Both the position numbers and the translations under genes were made by a program. Below, in pieces: positions 44,170 to 54,428 of a stretch of 64,000 nt of DNA. The DNA is from an uncultured Mobiluncus sp. (GTDB lineage: Bacteria; Actinomycetota; Actinomycetes; Actinomycetales; Actinomycetaceae), in contig NZ_CAMUES010000004.1 of NCBI RefSeq assembly GCF_947087965.1, positions 124,001 through 188,000 of the forward strand, given 5' to 3'. The stretch's first letter is position 1. Every line of letters begins with the position of its first letter. The notes below the pieces were generated by a model that searched no databases, had not been told where the DNA came from, and worked only from the letters and a program-made list of their open reading frames with translations.

Positions 44170-44994
44170 ATGCCTGAAACTGACAAGGAAAACAGCCAAA
44201 ATTCTGCCCCAGTCGTTCCTGATCCGAACCAGAAAGTTGCGGTCATCATTCCCGCCAAGGACGAAGGCGATTCGATTGGGGCGACAATTCGTGCCTCCAA
44301 GGCTTTGCCCCGGGCGGATTTATTCGTGGTGATTGATGATGGGTCTAGTGACAATACGGGTGAAGCCGCGCGCAGTGCCGGTGCCGTGGTGGTACGCCAT
44401 TCCGTCAACCGCGGTAAGGCTAGTGCTATGGAAACAGGGGCAAAAGTCGCGGCGATGCGCGACCCCGAGGACGGACCTCGCCGTCTCATTTTGTTCCTAG
44501 ACGCGGACTTGGGAGATTCCGCCGCCCAGACTTTCCCGCTGGTGGAGGCGGTAATGCAGGGACGCACGGACTGTGCCATAGCTGCCCTGCCGCGCCAAGC
44601 CGGTGCCGGCGGTCACGGTTTTGTGACGCGTTTATCGCGCCGGGCTATTCGCTGGGCGACCGGGTGGGAACCGCTCCAACCGCTGTCCGGCCAGCGCTGC
44701 CTGAGTGCAGAAGCCTTTTTCGATTGCTTGCCCCTGGCGCATAAGTGGGGGGTGGAAACCGGTATGACTATCGACCTGCTGGTTAAGGGGTACTCAGTGC
44801 AGGAAGTTCCTTGCGACCTGACACACCGGGCTACTGGCAACGATATGGCTGGATACCGTCACCGTCTGAGCCAATTCCGGGATGTATTTCTGGCCTCCGC
44901 CACACGCTTTGTGCGTCACGTTCGAGCTCCCCTTCGGTTGCGCCTGTCCGCTGCGATTAAACAGGAGCCCGGTGAGGTTTACTGCCTGAAATAA
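44170..44994 (+). CDS. Glycosyltransferase family 2
   Basis: 274 residues. GT-A fold signs: VAVIIPAKDEGDSIGATI, VIDDGSSDNT, VNRGKASAMETG, the DxD-type LFLDADLG, and GQRCLSAEAF. No membrane segment. It most resembles dolichol-phosphate-type or glucosyl-phosphoglycerate-type transferases. Its last 16 bases overlap the end of the convergent membrane protein gene. Acceptor and donor are unknown. Confidence 0.85.
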   Translation: MPETDKENSQNSAPVVPDPNQKVAVIIPAKDEGDSIGATIRASKALPRADLFVVIDDGSSDNTGEAARSAGAVVVRHSVNRGKASAMETGAKVAAMRDPEDGPRRLILFLDADLGDSAAQTFPLVEAVMQGRTDCAIAALPRQAGAGGHGFVTRLSRRAIRWATGWEPLQPLSGQRCLSAEAFFDCLPLAHKWGVETGMTIDLLVKGYSVQEVPCDLTHRATGNDMAGYRHRLSQFRDVFLASATRFVRHVRAPLRLRLSAAIKQEPGEVYCLK

Positions 44995-47087
44995 GGCTGC
45001 GCAGAACGGTCATCGCCGGGGGATTCGATTAGGAACTTGTGACAACCTTGAGCCAAGATGGCCGGAAACATGACGGCGGCTCCCGCCAGACCCAGTAGGA
45101 TTCCCGAATCATTGAGCAACATGCCCACCACCATAGTAGTAATCCAGGCGGCAAATAAGGCTCTTTCCGCGTGATTCCAGGTAATTCCTTCGGGACGAAG
45201 TTTTGCGCCGGCGCTACCCCACAGCCAACCGTAGTCACGGCGGTAGGGGTTTCGCATATTGGCGAATAACGGAGCCAAAATAATCGCTATCGCCAGCAAA
45301 ATAGCCAAAATAACACTAATAATGAGCCACGCCGGCCAGCCGGAGTTCCAAACCATCGTGGATTTATTAATCAGTACCGGCAACACCCGGCCTTGAGTGA
45401 GCGTATCGATAAAGTTACCCAAATGGGTCCGTTCCGCAGCGGGACGCAACCAATCAATATAAGCAAATAGCGCTGCTACAGCTAGCGTTAATAAAACTAT
45501 CAGTGCAGATGATAGGACTGTTAGAGGTTTTCGGTTGAATTTTAAGAACAGAATGGCAAAGCCGGGAATCAAAGCCATCGTGCCGCCAAAATCCGCCCCC
45601 AAGCTGGGGGCAGAATCGAGGAAAATTACCGCACTAGCCATAACAATCAGCACCATTATCAAGGATTTTTCTGTGGTTGTAGACTGTTTGCGTTCCGCTA
45701 CCAACCCATAGACAACCGTAGCGAGAATCAGTGCTCCGGTAGCGAGTACCGCAAACATGACATTGTCGATGCCAAAGAAACGCCCCCCGACTGTTGATTG
45801 CAGTCCCATAATGGCATCCAACACCATCGGGGAGCCAATTAAGGGGTCTAGTACCCCTACTATCAGTGACGATATGCTTATTATGAACAACGGGCCGAGG
45901 AGGGAATTAAGTCCCAAAGCACTCCAGACAATAGCCACGAGGGCGCTCAGGATTACCGGGAGCAGACATCCTAGCCACAAATAGCTAGCGGCGGCAACGT
46001 CTGTGTCGGCCGGTCCGAGTTCCCACCACGGTACTAAGTTCATGAAATACGCCATGGCCGGGATGAGAGCGGCAAAGGTAGCTACCATTCGCCAAAATCC
46101 CAACAGCGCCCGGGGCTGGTCCCAATCCTCACCCAACCGGGGGTGTGTACGGCGGTTCAGCGTCCATACTGCCGCAATCAACAGCAAAGCCACTCCCACA
46201 CCCAAGCCGGGAAGGAATCGAACCTGGACATTGCGAATCATCGCGGCGCGGCGCGCTGCCGACGCGAGAGACTCCACAGTAACCATATTTCCCGTAGTGA
46301 TTGCGGAGCCTTGCAACCACGGTGGTTTTTCAGCTCCGACGTAATCCAAGATGGTAGCGGTCAAGTCGGCGGTTTGCACCCATCCCGGTCGATGGGTAGA
46401 AGCCGAGGTCGCGCCCCCATTGCCGAACTGGGGGCCGCGCGCCGCAAAGACTTGCAGTCTGGGATCTCCCGGTGGAACAATCGCCTTTTCGGGGGCAGAG
46501 TTGTCAATTAGGTAAACATCTGATTCTCGATTTGTCACCGGTTTATCGTCAGCTATTGAGGCAATAATAGTATTCCACCCCAAATCGTCACCGCGCTGCC
46601 AGGCTGTGCGCAAAATTTGGGGCTGCAAATGGCGGGGAAACACCCGCATATCCACCACAACTACCGCTCCGGGGGTCATGACCTGGCTGAGCAGGTCGGC
46701 AAACACTTCCGGACTGGCACCACGGTAGCTGTAGGCCGGTGAAAAACTCAGGGACTTGGGAAGGTTGGCGCCGGGTGCGTCGGGATGCACGAAACCCATT
46801 CCCGCCGCGGCTCCATCGCCAAACAAACGCAAGTTCACACCCGAGTCCAGCACCGCCTGGCCCAGGATCCATCCGTTCTCGCTCGACCCCGTACGGTTTC
46901 CCGTCGCCAAAGCGCGAAATCCGGCAGCGGGAAGAGTGGTGTTCGCTTTGGTGCGCACCACCGAATTGGCGCGGGTAGAACTTTCCAGGAGCTGACGTAA
47001 ATCCGGGTCTGTCAGGGAATCATCATCCCAACACCATTGGATACCTAACAAAACTAACAGAGGCGTGCGGCTCACCTGGGCAGACAT
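44979..47087 (-). CDS. Large membrane protein with alkaline-phosphatase-like N-terminal domain
   Basis: 702 residues from ATG 47087. The N-terminal 270 residues look like an exported or membrane-flanking phosphatase/sulfatase-like domain: LLVLLGIQWCWDDD, TTLPAAGFRALATGNR, VVVVDMRVFPRH, VQTADLTATILDYVG. About eleven membrane helices follow (from residue 290 on), with FFGIDNVMFAVLATGALIL and LGADFGGTMALIPGFAILF. Some key residues of the alkaline phosphatase family (the Thr/Ser nucleophile context, the DxHG site) are not clearly present. It could be a cell-envelope polymer enzyme. A 56-bp gap separates it from the upstream gene. Confidence 0.72.
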   Translation of the reverse strand: MSAQVSRTPLLVLLGIQWCWDDDSLTDPDLRQLLESSTRANSVVRTKANTTLPAAGFRALATGNRTGSSENGWILGQAVLDSGVNLRLFGDGAAAGMGFVHPDAPGANLPKSLSFSPAYSYRGASPEVFADLLSQVMTPGAVVVVDMRVFPRHLQPQILRTAWQRGDDLGWNTIIASIADDKPVTNRESDVYLIDNSAPEKAIVPPGDPRLQVFAARGPQFGNGGATSASTHRPGWVQTADLTATILDYVGAEKPPWLQGSAITTGNMVTVESLASAARRAAMIRNVQVRFLPGLGVGVALLLIAAVWTLNRRTHPRLGEDWDQPRALLGFWRMVATFAALIPAMAYFMNLVPWWELGPADTDVAAASYLWLGCLLPVILSALVAIVWSALGLNSLLGPLFIISISSLIVGVLDPLIGSPMVLDAIMGLQSTVGGRFFGIDNVMFAVLATGALILATVVYGLVAERKQSTTTEKSLIMVLIVMASAVIFLDSAPSLGADFGGTMALIPGFAILFLKFNRKPLTVLSSALIVLLTLAVAALFAYIDWLRPAAERTHLGNFIDTLTQGRVLPVLINKSTMVWNSGWPAWLIISVILAILLAIAIILAPLFANMRNPYRRDYGWLWGSAGAKLRPEGITWNHAERALFAAWITTMVVGMLLNDSGILLGLAGAAVMFPAILAQGCHKFLIESPGDDRSAQPYFRQ

Positions 47088-47143
47088 GCCTACCGAACCG
47101 AAGCCACCACCCAGACTGGGAACCGATGAATACGCACCGGTGG

Positions 47144-47716
47144 TTATGCTTTTGGGACCGCGGCCTCGTGAACCCGGTCAACTCGTGAATCCTTAGAAAT
47201 AGGACCCATAGCCACTGGCGGCGCCCCGTCAGGAGCTTCCGAAGCGGTCGGCTCTTGAGGCGCTCCTGGAACTTCAAAAGTCTGGACGACAGTGGAGGAC
47301 GGGTTCTCCTCTTGAGCCGGCGACTCAGTCGCAGTTGCCTCGGGAGTTTTCTCAGGTTTTGTCTGCTTCTTAGTTTCTGTGGGAGTTGACGCCGTCTTAG
47401 GTTTTATTGCCTCCGAGGTACGACGCCCCGCCTCGCTGAGGGAGCCCACATCCACACCGGCAATCTCGTGATGTTCGAATGGATCCCAGTGCATTTCTTG
47501 GGAAGGATCCCAAGGCTTCACGTCAAAAGTATTGGTTGAGCTCATCGCCCCGGCGATTAAGCCCATGCTGACAATAATTGCGGTCAAACCGGCAACCAGG
47601 TAACGCGTAGTAGGTAGCGGTTTATAAGAACGCTTAATCGGTTTGCGTGGACCGCTTCCCGGTCGCCCAGACATCGCACGCGAGGGCGCAATAGGAGGCT
47701 TGACTTTTGTCTGCAT
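47144..47716 (-). CDS. Membrane-anchored Thr/Pro/Glu-rich protein, unknown
   Basis: 190 residues from ATG 47716, preceded at eight bases by TATGAT, so a leaderless mRNA is possible (the ATG at 47728 is an alternative). A basic N-terminus (KRSYKPLPTTRY), one membrane helix (LVAGLTAIIVSMGLIAGAM) and a long low-complexity outer part rich in Thr, Pro, Glu and Lys. It is likely to form an operon with the large membrane protein downstream. Confidence 0.65.
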   Translation of the reverse strand: MQTKVKPPIAPSRAMSGRPGSGPRKPIKRSYKPLPTTRYLVAGLTAIIVSMGLIAGAMSSTNTFDVKPWDPSQEMHWDPFEHHEIAGVDVGSLSEAGRRTSEAIKPKTASTPTETKKQTKPEKTPEATATESPAQEENPSSTVVQTFEVPGAPQEPTASEAPDGAPPVAMGPISKDSRVDRVHEAAVPKA

Positions 47717-47785
47717 GGTTAAAATCATACCGAGTTTTGTCGAAATTGCGCTGCTTCGCGATAATTATTTTGAGGAGTACTGCCC

Positions 47786-48796
47786 ATGAATACCGCATTA
47801 ACAAACTCGGCATCATCAATTTCGACTGGAGCCTCACTTCCCGGACCGGAGGTGAGAGGTCCTTTACGAGTTTCCTTTCTGGGACCTTTCGGGACTTTTA
47901 GCGAGCAGGCTACCCGAGAAATCACACCCCGGGACGCAACCTTGCTACCCGCCCCCGGTGTCGAATCTGCCCTGCACCTGGTCCGTACCGGCGAGGCCGA
48001 TCGTGCAGTGGTTCCGATTGAAAACTCGGTGGAAGGCGGAGTTAACGCCACTTTGGACGCTTTAGCTCACGGTCAGCCCTTGACGATTGTGGGCGAAGTT
48101 TTAGTACCGATTGCCTTTGCGTTGATGGTGCGGGCAGATTCCGGGCTGGAGTTGGGTCAGATTAAGCGGATTGGCACTCATCCACATGCCTGGGCGCAAA
48201 CTCGCTGTTGGGTGGAACAGCACATCGGCGAAGTAACTCATATTCCCACCACCTCCACTGCCGCGGCCGCCAAACTGCTGATGGAGGATGCCTCGTGCGG
48301 CTATGACGCGGCTCTTTGCTCCACAGTATCCGCTTCGGCCTATGGCGGAAAAACTCTCGCGGAGGGGATTGCGGATGACGACAACGCCCAAACCCGATTC
48401 GTCCTGGTTTCCCCTCCCGGAGCTATCCCTCCCCCCACGGGGGCAGACAAAACCACAGTTCAAGTTACGTTACCGGACAATGAATCCGGTGCGCTGCTGA
48501 CCATGCTGGAACAGTTTTCGGCACGGGGGGTAAATCTTTCGCGCATTGAATCACGCCCGGTCGGAGGGCACTTTGACCGCTACGCCTTTTCCATTGACAT
48601 CGAGGGTCATATTTCTGAAGAGCGTGTCAAAGATGCTTTGATGGGGCTGCACCGGACCTGCCCGGATGTGCGGTTTTTAGGTTCGTATCCGCGGGCGGAT
48701 CGGATGCGTGCCCAGATCGTGCGGGGGACGGCGAATCTGGATTTCGCCACGGCACAAGCCTGGATGGAACAGGTCATCTCCGGTCGTGCGGTGTGA
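47786..48796 (+). CDS. pheA: Prephenate dehydratase
   Basis: 336 residues with GAGGAG before the ATG. The catalytic domain shows VSFLGPFGTFSEQA, VVPIENSVEGGV and the TSTAAAA motif; the ACT regulatory domain has GALLTMLEQFSARGVNLSRIESRP, with the ESRP motif that binds phenylalanine. It converts prephenate to phenylpyruvate and is feedback-inhibited by Phe. It is a monofunctional enzyme without chorismate mutase. It is followed by serS in the same direction, an arrangement common in actinobacteria. Confidence 0.95.
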   Translation: MNTALTNSASSISTGASLPGPEVRGPLRVSFLGPFGTFSEQATREITPRDATLLPAPGVESALHLVRTGEADRAVVPIENSVEGGVNATLDALAHGQPLTIVGEVLVPIAFALMVRADSGLELGQIKRIGTHPHAWAQTRCWVEQHIGEVTHIPTTSTAAAAKLLMEDASCGYDAALCSTVSASAYGGKTLAEGIADDDNAQTRFVLVSPPGAIPPPTGADKTTVQVTLPDNESGALLTMLEQFSARGVNLSRIESRPVGGHFDRYAFSIDIEGHISEERVKDALMGLHRTCPDVRFLGSYPRADRMRAQIVRGTANLDFATAQAWMEQVISGRAV

Positions 48797-48853
48797 GTTC
48801 GCTAGCGAGCCGCACTATCTAAAGATGAGGCGCAAAACGGTTATGCTTTAAGC

Positions 48854-50143
48854 ATGATTGATTTGCGTGCGATGAAAGACAATCCAGAACCGATGCGGGC
48901 CTCTCAGGTGGCTCGCGGTAACGACCCCGCAACTGTAGACCAGGCCTTAGCCGCTGACGAACGCCGCCGGGCGGCGCTGACCGCTTTTGAAACCGCGCGT
49001 GCCGAGCAAAAGGCCTTTTCCAAGAAAATCGGCAGTGCCTCGAAAGAGGAACGCCCTGTCCTGCTGGAGCAGGCCAAGAAGCTGAGTGAAAACGTCAAGG
49101 CTTTGGAAGATGCCTCCAACCAGGCTGCTGAGGAAGCCAAGCGGGCCGCGATGGTGCTGGAAAACCTGATTTTGGACGGGGTGCCTTCCGGCGGTGAGGA
49201 CGACTACGAAGTCTTGGGTCAGGAGGGTGTGGCGATTCGTGACTTTGAGGCGGAAGGCTTCACCCCCAAGGATCATCTCGACCTGGGTATCGGTTTGGAT
49301 GCCATCGACACCGACCGTGGTGCGAAGGTGTCGGGAGCGCGTTTTTATTATCTGAAAGGCGTTGGCGCTCGTCTGGAGCTAGCAATCCTCAATGCTGCTT
49401 TCGATACCGCCATGGCTCACGGGTTCACCCCTATGATTACACCGTGCATGGTTTCCCCTGAGACTATGAGCGGAACGGGATTCTTAGGTGAGCACTCGGA
49501 CGAGATTTACTATCTGCCTGCCGATGAACTCTATTTGACCGGCACCTCCGAGGTCGCTCTGGCGGGCTATCACACGAATGAAATCATCGATTTATCTGCC
49601 GGCCCCAAGCGCTATACCGGCTGGTCAGCTTGTTTTAGGCGCGAGGCGGGTTCCTATGGCAAGGACACGCGCGGCATTATTCGCGTCCACCAGTTCCACA
49701 AGGTCGAGATGTTTTCCTATTGCAAACCGGAAGAGGCTCTGGCGGAGCACCAGAAGTTGCTCAATATGGAACGCGAGATGCTCGCCAAGGTGGAGCTGCC
49801 CTACCGGGTCATCAATACCGCAGCCGGGGATCTCGGTTCTAGCGCGGCGCAAAAGTTTGACTGTGAAGCCTGGCTTCCCACCCAGAAGCGCTTTATGGAG
49901 GTGACATCCACTTCAAACTGCACGACTTTCCAAGCGCGCCGCCTGGGGATTCGCTACCGTGATGCGAAAGGAAAACCACAGGTCTGCGCCACTTTGAACG
50001 GAACGTTGGGAACTACACGCTGGATTGTAGCTATTTTAGAAAACCACCAGCAGGCCGACGGCTCGGTACGGGTTCCCGCCGGTTTGCGCCCCTATCTGGG
50101 CGGGTTGGAAGTTCTGGAACCAGTTAGTCAATCAGGTAAATAA
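48854..50143 (+). CDS. serS: Seryl-tRNA synthetase
   Basis: 429 residues. An N-terminal long coiled coil (about 30-105) reads the tRNA variable arm. Class II motifs follow: motif 2 SACFRREAGSYGKDTRGIIRVHQF and motif 3 CATLNGTLGTTRWIVAILENHQ; TSEVALAGYHTNEI holds the Ser site. Three tRNA-Ser genes occur in this window. No leader or T-box is recognised. Confidence 0.97.
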   Translation: MIDLRAMKDNPEPMRASQVARGNDPATVDQALAADERRRAALTAFETARAEQKAFSKKIGSASKEERPVLLEQAKKLSENVKALEDASNQAAEEAKRAAMVLENLILDGVPSGGEDDYEVLGQEGVAIRDFEAEGFTPKDHLDLGIGLDAIDTDRGAKVSGARFYYLKGVGARLELAILNAAFDTAMAHGFTPMITPCMVSPETMSGTGFLGEHSDEIYYLPADELYLTGTSEVALAGYHTNEIIDLSAGPKRYTGWSACFRREAGSYGKDTRGIIRVHQFHKVEMFSYCKPEEALAEHQKLLNMEREMLAKVELPYRVINTAAGDLGSSAAQKFDCEAWLPTQKRFMEVTSTSNCTTFQARRLGIRYRDAKGKPQVCATLNGTLGTTRWIVAILENHQQADGSVRVPAGLRPYLGGLEVLEPVSQSGK

Positions 50144-50190
50144 CTTGAATAGCTTTTCATCAGGATATTAACCCGTTTCCGGAGGTTTTT

Positions 50191-51060
50191 TTGGGCGAGT
50201 ATTCCGCACAAGTCACGCGCCACGCTATCGCGTTGGGACTAATGGACTTGCCCAAAAATCCTCGTGACGTGTTGGTCTCCCTGGACATTGACGGCACCAT
50301 AGTCACCCCTGAACAGCAGATTTATCCCAAAGTAAAGGAATATGCCGATCGACTCCGTATTGGTGGAGTGCATATCTGCATCACCACGGGGCGTTCCGTT
50401 CCGGCCACACTGCCGGTGGTGGAGGGGCTAGAACTGGAAAGTGCCTGGATTGCCAGCGCCAACGGCTCCTTGGTTGGTCGTTATACGCAGGCTGACGGTT
50501 ACGCCCTCACCAATCAATACACTTTCGATCCTCGCCCCATCGTGGCTCGCGTGCTGCAGGTTCTTCCCGAAGCCTGCATTGGAGTGGAAGACAATCCCCT
50601 CGGTTTCCGGGTTTCCAAACCCTTCCCTCCCGGAGAATTGCGCGAAACCCTGGAGGTTCAAGACCTCGATACACTTTTGGCGACCCCGGTTTCCCGAGTG
50701 GTCATTCGTGAACCCCAGTTGCATAACGAGGATTTCCATCGTGCGGTTAATCGCATTGATTTTACCGGGGTGGAACACGCCATCGGGTGGCGTTCCTGGC
50801 TGGATATTAATCCCCCGGGCACTTCAAAAGGACACGGTCTTGCTACTGTTTGCAAGAATTTAGGGGTTGACTTGGGTCACACCATTGCCATTGGAGACGG
50901 AGGTAACGATATCCCCTTGCTGCAGACCGCTGGTTACGGTGTCGCCATGGGAAATGCTCGCCCCGAAGTCAAGGCAGCCGCTACCGCCACCACCCTGCCG
51001 GACACGAAACAAGGCGCGGGTGCGGTCTTGGAAGCTCTCACCCAAGTAATGGGACTTTGA
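50191..51060 (+). CDS. Cof-type HAD hydrolase
   Basis: 289 residues from a TTG at 50191, which has GGAGG five bases before it. Motif I is LVSLDIDGTIVTPE, motif II is CITTGRS, the C2-type cap lies between motifs II and III, and motif IV is AIGDGGNDIPLLQTAGYGVAMGNARPEVKAAA. This is the Cof/YidA branch of sugar-phosphate phosphatases. It lies 47 bp after serS and is probably in the same unit. The substrate is not predictable. Confidence 0.88.
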   Translation: MGEYSAQVTRHAIALGLMDLPKNPRDVLVSLDIDGTIVTPEQQIYPKVKEYADRLRIGGVHICITTGRSVPATLPVVEGLELESAWIASANGSLVGRYTQADGYALTNQYTFDPRPIVARVLQVLPEACIGVEDNPLGFRVSKPFPPGELRETLEVQDLDTLLATPVSRVVIREPQLHNEDFHRAVNRIDFTGVEHAIGWRSWLDINPPGTSKGHGLATVCKNLGVDLGHTIAIGDGGNDIPLLQTAGYGVAMGNARPEVKAAATATTLPDTKQGAGAVLEALTQVMGL

Positions 51061-51234
51061 AGTACCCGAAACCTCCCGGATGAATCGGTTACCATGTAGC
51101 AATCTGCCGACCGCACCGCGAAACTTACTCTCTCAAGCAATTTATAAGTGTTGAGAACTCAACCGAAATCCAAAAAAACTTAGGAATCAACGGGTAAAAT
51201 TTTCGTATCGATGGCTGGTGAGGAGGGAACAACA

Positions 51235-52542
51235 ATGCCGAGATTCGATTCCACAGAACATGTTCGTTGGCTAGGAAATCACCTGCAAACGGTGCTGGAG
51301 TACGGCCAGCATGCATACATTCACGGCGGTTTTGGATACATTCGTAGTGATGGGAGCGTCGATGCAGCAAAACCTGTGGAGCTCGATTTGACGGCTCGCT
51401 CGACCTACATTTATGCCGTAGCTTCGTTATTGGGAATCCCCGGTTCTCTGCGACGGTGCGAACACGGAGTCCAAGCCATCACATATGCATTCAAAGATCC
51501 AGACTACGACGGCTGGTTTTCTTTGATTGAGCCAATTCAAGAACGCCAAAAGTTAGCAAATACGCCTGGCATACCTGCGGGGACAGAGGGGAATCGGAAA
51601 AGCTCACGGGCTATGTCCTATCTTTTAGAGGCAGCTGCCGCAGCTTCATTAACCCCTGTCAGTAGTGCTAAAGATTTACTGAAACAAGCCATCAAGGTCG
51701 AAGAAAAATACTTTTGGGACGAAGAACTTGGCCGTGTAAACGAAACCTTCGAACGGGATTTTTCCGAGATGGAAAGCTATCACGGCATGAGCTCAAATCT
51801 GCACGCCGTGTCGGCTTTCCTAGCTGTAGCCGACGCCACTGAAGACAAAAAGTGGATTGAACGAGCCTCGCGGATTGTCTCGTTTGCCATGGAGCAGGCT
51901 CGAAACAACGATTGGCGAGTTCCGGAACACTTCGATGGAAATTGGAATCTAGATCGAAACTACAATGTCGGCACCCCAGCTGACCCGCGCCGGCCTTATG
52001 GAATCAACGTTGGACATAATTTTGGCTGGTCACGGAAAATTGTCCAAGTTGCCGCCGCTTCCGAAAAACACGGTCTCGAGCCACCGAAAGATTACCTGCA
52101 CGTGGCACGGGAAATCTTTACTCGAACGGCCTCAGATTCGTGGTGTAAAGACGGCCACAGCGGTATTTTCTTTACCGTGGACTATCAAGGTAAACCTTTG
52201 ATGCGTCAACGGTTTACCTGGGTCCTCACGGAAGCCATTCAGGCTGTAGTGGCCCTGGTTTTTGCGTTGCGCGAACAAGGTGCCTCAGTGGAAGAATTGG
52301 AGCCTTACCTCGAGCTTTACTATCAATGGTGGGACTATTTGGAGGGATACGTAATCCAAACTGATGGCTACTGGGTCGGCGAGCTGAGCGCAAACAACCT
52401 ACCTGATGACACCGTATGGCCCGGAGCTCCCGATATTTTTCATTCGGTGAGAGCACTGCTGTCTCCGCGTTTGCCGAACGCCCTCTCCACCCCGGCCGCG
52501 ATTGCCCAAGGCTACCTGGATCACCCTCATAGCGCCGAATGA
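51235..52542 (+). CDS. AGE-family epimerase/isomerase (YihS/mannose isomerase-like)
   Basis: 435 residues from ATG 51235 with GGAGGG seven bases upstream. An (alpha/alpha)6 barrel is indicated by regular helices and family motifs: YIHGGFGYIRSDG, SRAMSYLLEAAAAAS, MSSNLHAVSAFLAVADATED, INVGHNFGWSRKIVQ and FFTVDYQGKPLMRQRFTWVLTEAIQAV. The His residues in MSSNLH and GHNFGWS are the expected catalytic pair. Relatives isomerise mannose or sulfoquinovose to the ketose form. No sulfoquinovose genes lie nearby, so the sugar is uncertain. Confidence 0.85.
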   Translation: MPRFDSTEHVRWLGNHLQTVLEYGQHAYIHGGFGYIRSDGSVDAAKPVELDLTARSTYIYAVASLLGIPGSLRRCEHGVQAITYAFKDPDYDGWFSLIEPIQERQKLANTPGIPAGTEGNRKSSRAMSYLLEAAAAASLTPVSSAKDLLKQAIKVEEKYFWDEELGRVNETFERDFSEMESYHGMSSNLHAVSAFLAVADATEDKKWIERASRIVSFAMEQARNNDWRVPEHFDGNWNLDRNYNVGTPADPRRPYGINVGHNFGWSRKIVQVAAASEKHGLEPPKDYLHVAREIFTRTASDSWCKDGHSGIFFTVDYQGKPLMRQRFTWVLTEAIQAVVALVFALREQGASVEELEPYLELYYQWWDYLEGYVIQTDGYWVGELSANNLPDDTVWPGAPDIFHSVRALLSPRLPNALSTPAAIAQGYLDHPHSAE

Positions 52543-52686
52543 CACGACGGTCTGTAGGTACAGTCGCTCCCGATTGGGCCACCGTGGCTGATACCCGGGT
52601 TCTGGAACAACGCCCTAGTCGTCACGACTGAGCCCGGTAGCCCTTTCTCGCGCCCTGCTAGTCGTCAACCGCGTCAACGAATGAAA

Positions 52687-54108
52687 TCAGACATCGCTGT
52701 AGGAACCTACCCGGTGCAACCGAATCGAGTTGGTGTTTCCTTCTTGCCCTGGGGGAAGACCTCCCACAAACACGGCAACCTGGTCTCGTTGGGCAATACC
52801 GCGTTCCAGCAAGATATCTTCCGCCTCATGAATCATCAGATAGAGTCGCTGCGCCATTTTGATGGGATAGGTTTGAATACCCCATTCCAGAGCCAATTGG
52901 CGACGGACATTTTCGTGGTAGCAGAACACATACAGAGGTATCGTGGAACGCAACCGTGCCAACCGGTGAGCTGTAGCTCCGGAATTTGTGAAAGCCGCCA
53001 CGAACTTAGAATTGGTTGACTTCGCAATCAAAACCGAATGACGCGCGATGATGGATTCCCAATCAAGGTCGCCGTCCTTGAGTTTCGCGAAGTGGCGCGT
53101 TCCTAGCTCTTCAGCAGCTTCGATGATTTTGGCCATCGTTTCTACGGCTTGAATCGGATAGCTGCCCACAGCCGTCTCACCTGAAAGCATGACCGCGCTA
53201 GCGCCGTCCCACACCGCATTGGCGCAGTCTGAGGCTTCTGCTCTGGTGGGACGCGCGTTGCAAATCATGGATTCCAGTACTTGGGTAGCCACTATGACTG
53301 GTTTTGCCTCAGCGCGGCACAATTCGATGGCTCTCTTTTGCACGGTAGGAATTTCCTCCAGCGGCATTTCTACCCCGAGATCACCGCGAGCCACCATGAT
53401 GGCGTCAAAAGCGCGAATAATTTCTTGCAAATGATTCACAGCCTGGGGTTTTTCAATTTTGGCAATGACCGGGAGGCGATGTCCGACTTCGTCCATTATC
53501 CGATGCACGTCATCCAGGTCATCTGCCCGACGCACAAATGACAAGGCAATGTAGTCAACATCTTGGGTCAGCGCCCAGCGTAAGTCGTCTTTATCTTTTT
53601 CGGAAAGCGCCGGTACGGAAACAGCCACGCCTGGTAGGTTCAACCCTTTATGATTCGATACTGTTCCGGGGACCTCGACTTTTGTCACCACGTCCTCGCC
53701 TTCGATGCGAGTGACCCTAACTTGCACGTTACCGTCATCAATCAAAAGCACGTCACCAGGATGACAGTCGCCTGGCAGTCCCTTGAAAGTCGTGGAGACG
53801 ATGCTGGCATCTCCCGGTACATCACGGGTCGTAATGGTGAAATCCTGCCCCAGAAGGAGATCTTCAACACCTTTTACAAACGTTCCTAGGCGAATCTTGG
53901 GACCTTGTAAGTCAACCAGGACAGCCACGGGATGTTCAAATTCTTTCTCAACTCGACGTACCAAGTCGATTTGCTCAGCCGCCTCAGCTTGAGTGCCGTG
54001 GGAACGATTGATACGCACCACATTCATTCCGGCTTGCATTAAGGAACGAATCTTGTCCTCTGAATTCGTGGCGGGGCCGAGGGTACAGACTATTTTGGAA
54101 CGACGCAT
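52687..54108 (-). CDS. pyk: Pyruvate kinase
   Basis: 473 residues. Conserved blocks are SKIVCTLGPATNS, VVRINRSHG (the actinobacterial variant of NFSHG), VLVDLQGPKIR, VIAKIEKPQAV (catalytic Lys), MVARGDLGVEMPLEEIP and ATQVLESM, with the C-terminal allosteric domain. It makes pyruvate and ATP from PEP. Transcribed toward the AGE isomerase gene. Confidence 0.96.
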   Translation of the reverse strand: MRRSKIVCTLGPATNSEDKIRSLMQAGMNVVRINRSHGTQAEAAEQIDLVRRVEKEFEHPVAVLVDLQGPKIRLGTFVKGVEDLLLGQDFTITTRDVPGDASIVSTTFKGLPGDCHPGDVLLIDDGNVQVRVTRIEGEDVVTKVEVPGTVSNHKGLNLPGVAVSVPALSEKDKDDLRWALTQDVDYIALSFVRRADDLDDVHRIMDEVGHRLPVIAKIEKPQAVNHLQEIIRAFDAIMVARGDLGVEMPLEEIPTVQKRAIELCRAEAKPVIVATQVLESMICNARPTRAEASDCANAVWDGASAVMLSGETAVGSYPIQAVETMAKIIEAAEELGTRHFAKLKDGDLDWESIIARHSVLIAKSTNSKFVAAFTNSGATAHRLARLRSTIPLYVFCYHENVRRQLALEWGIQTYPIKMAQRLYLMIHEAEDILLERGIAQRDQVAVFVGGLPPGQEGNTNSIRLHRVGSYSDV

Positions 54109-54211
54109 AGTACAAGACTATCTCGAATAACGGGCAAAACTGAAAGGAATTATCTCTATATGTCGTGGGTCATATGCCGCGCGATTGATAACTTGGGTCT
54201 GCCTGTAAGCA

Positions 54212-54245
54212 TAAAAATTCCCGCGTCACTACAGGTGACGCGGGA
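54212..54245 (-). terminator. Terminator of tRNA-Ser(GCT)
   Basis: On the minus strand CCCGCGTCAC (54244-54235) pairs with GTGACGCGGG (54229-54220), loop CTGTA, followed by AATTTTTA. Confidence 0.88.
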
Positions 54246-54248
54246 TTG

Positions 54249-54334
54249 CGGAGACGACAGGATTTGAACCTGCGAGGGGCGAGGCCCCTAACACCTTAGC
54301 AGGGTGCCGCTTTCGGCCGCTCAGCCACGTCTCC
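54249..54334 (-). tRNA. tRNA-Ser (anticodon GCT)
   Basis: On the minus strand the acceptor GGAGACG pairs with CGTCTCC. The anticodon arm GCACC/GGTGT carries the loop CTGCTAA, giving anticodon GCT. Long variable arm (TAGGGGCCTCGCCCCT) and T-arm GCAGGTTCAAATCCTGT. CCA not encoded. Confidence 0.95.
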
Positions 54335-54428
54335 AAGGGTTTTAACTCTAGCGAAATTCCTGCAGATTTTCCAAAAGTCGGCAGCTCGGCTTTCACCTGA
54401 TAGAATCTGTATCACGCTTTTCGCGCAT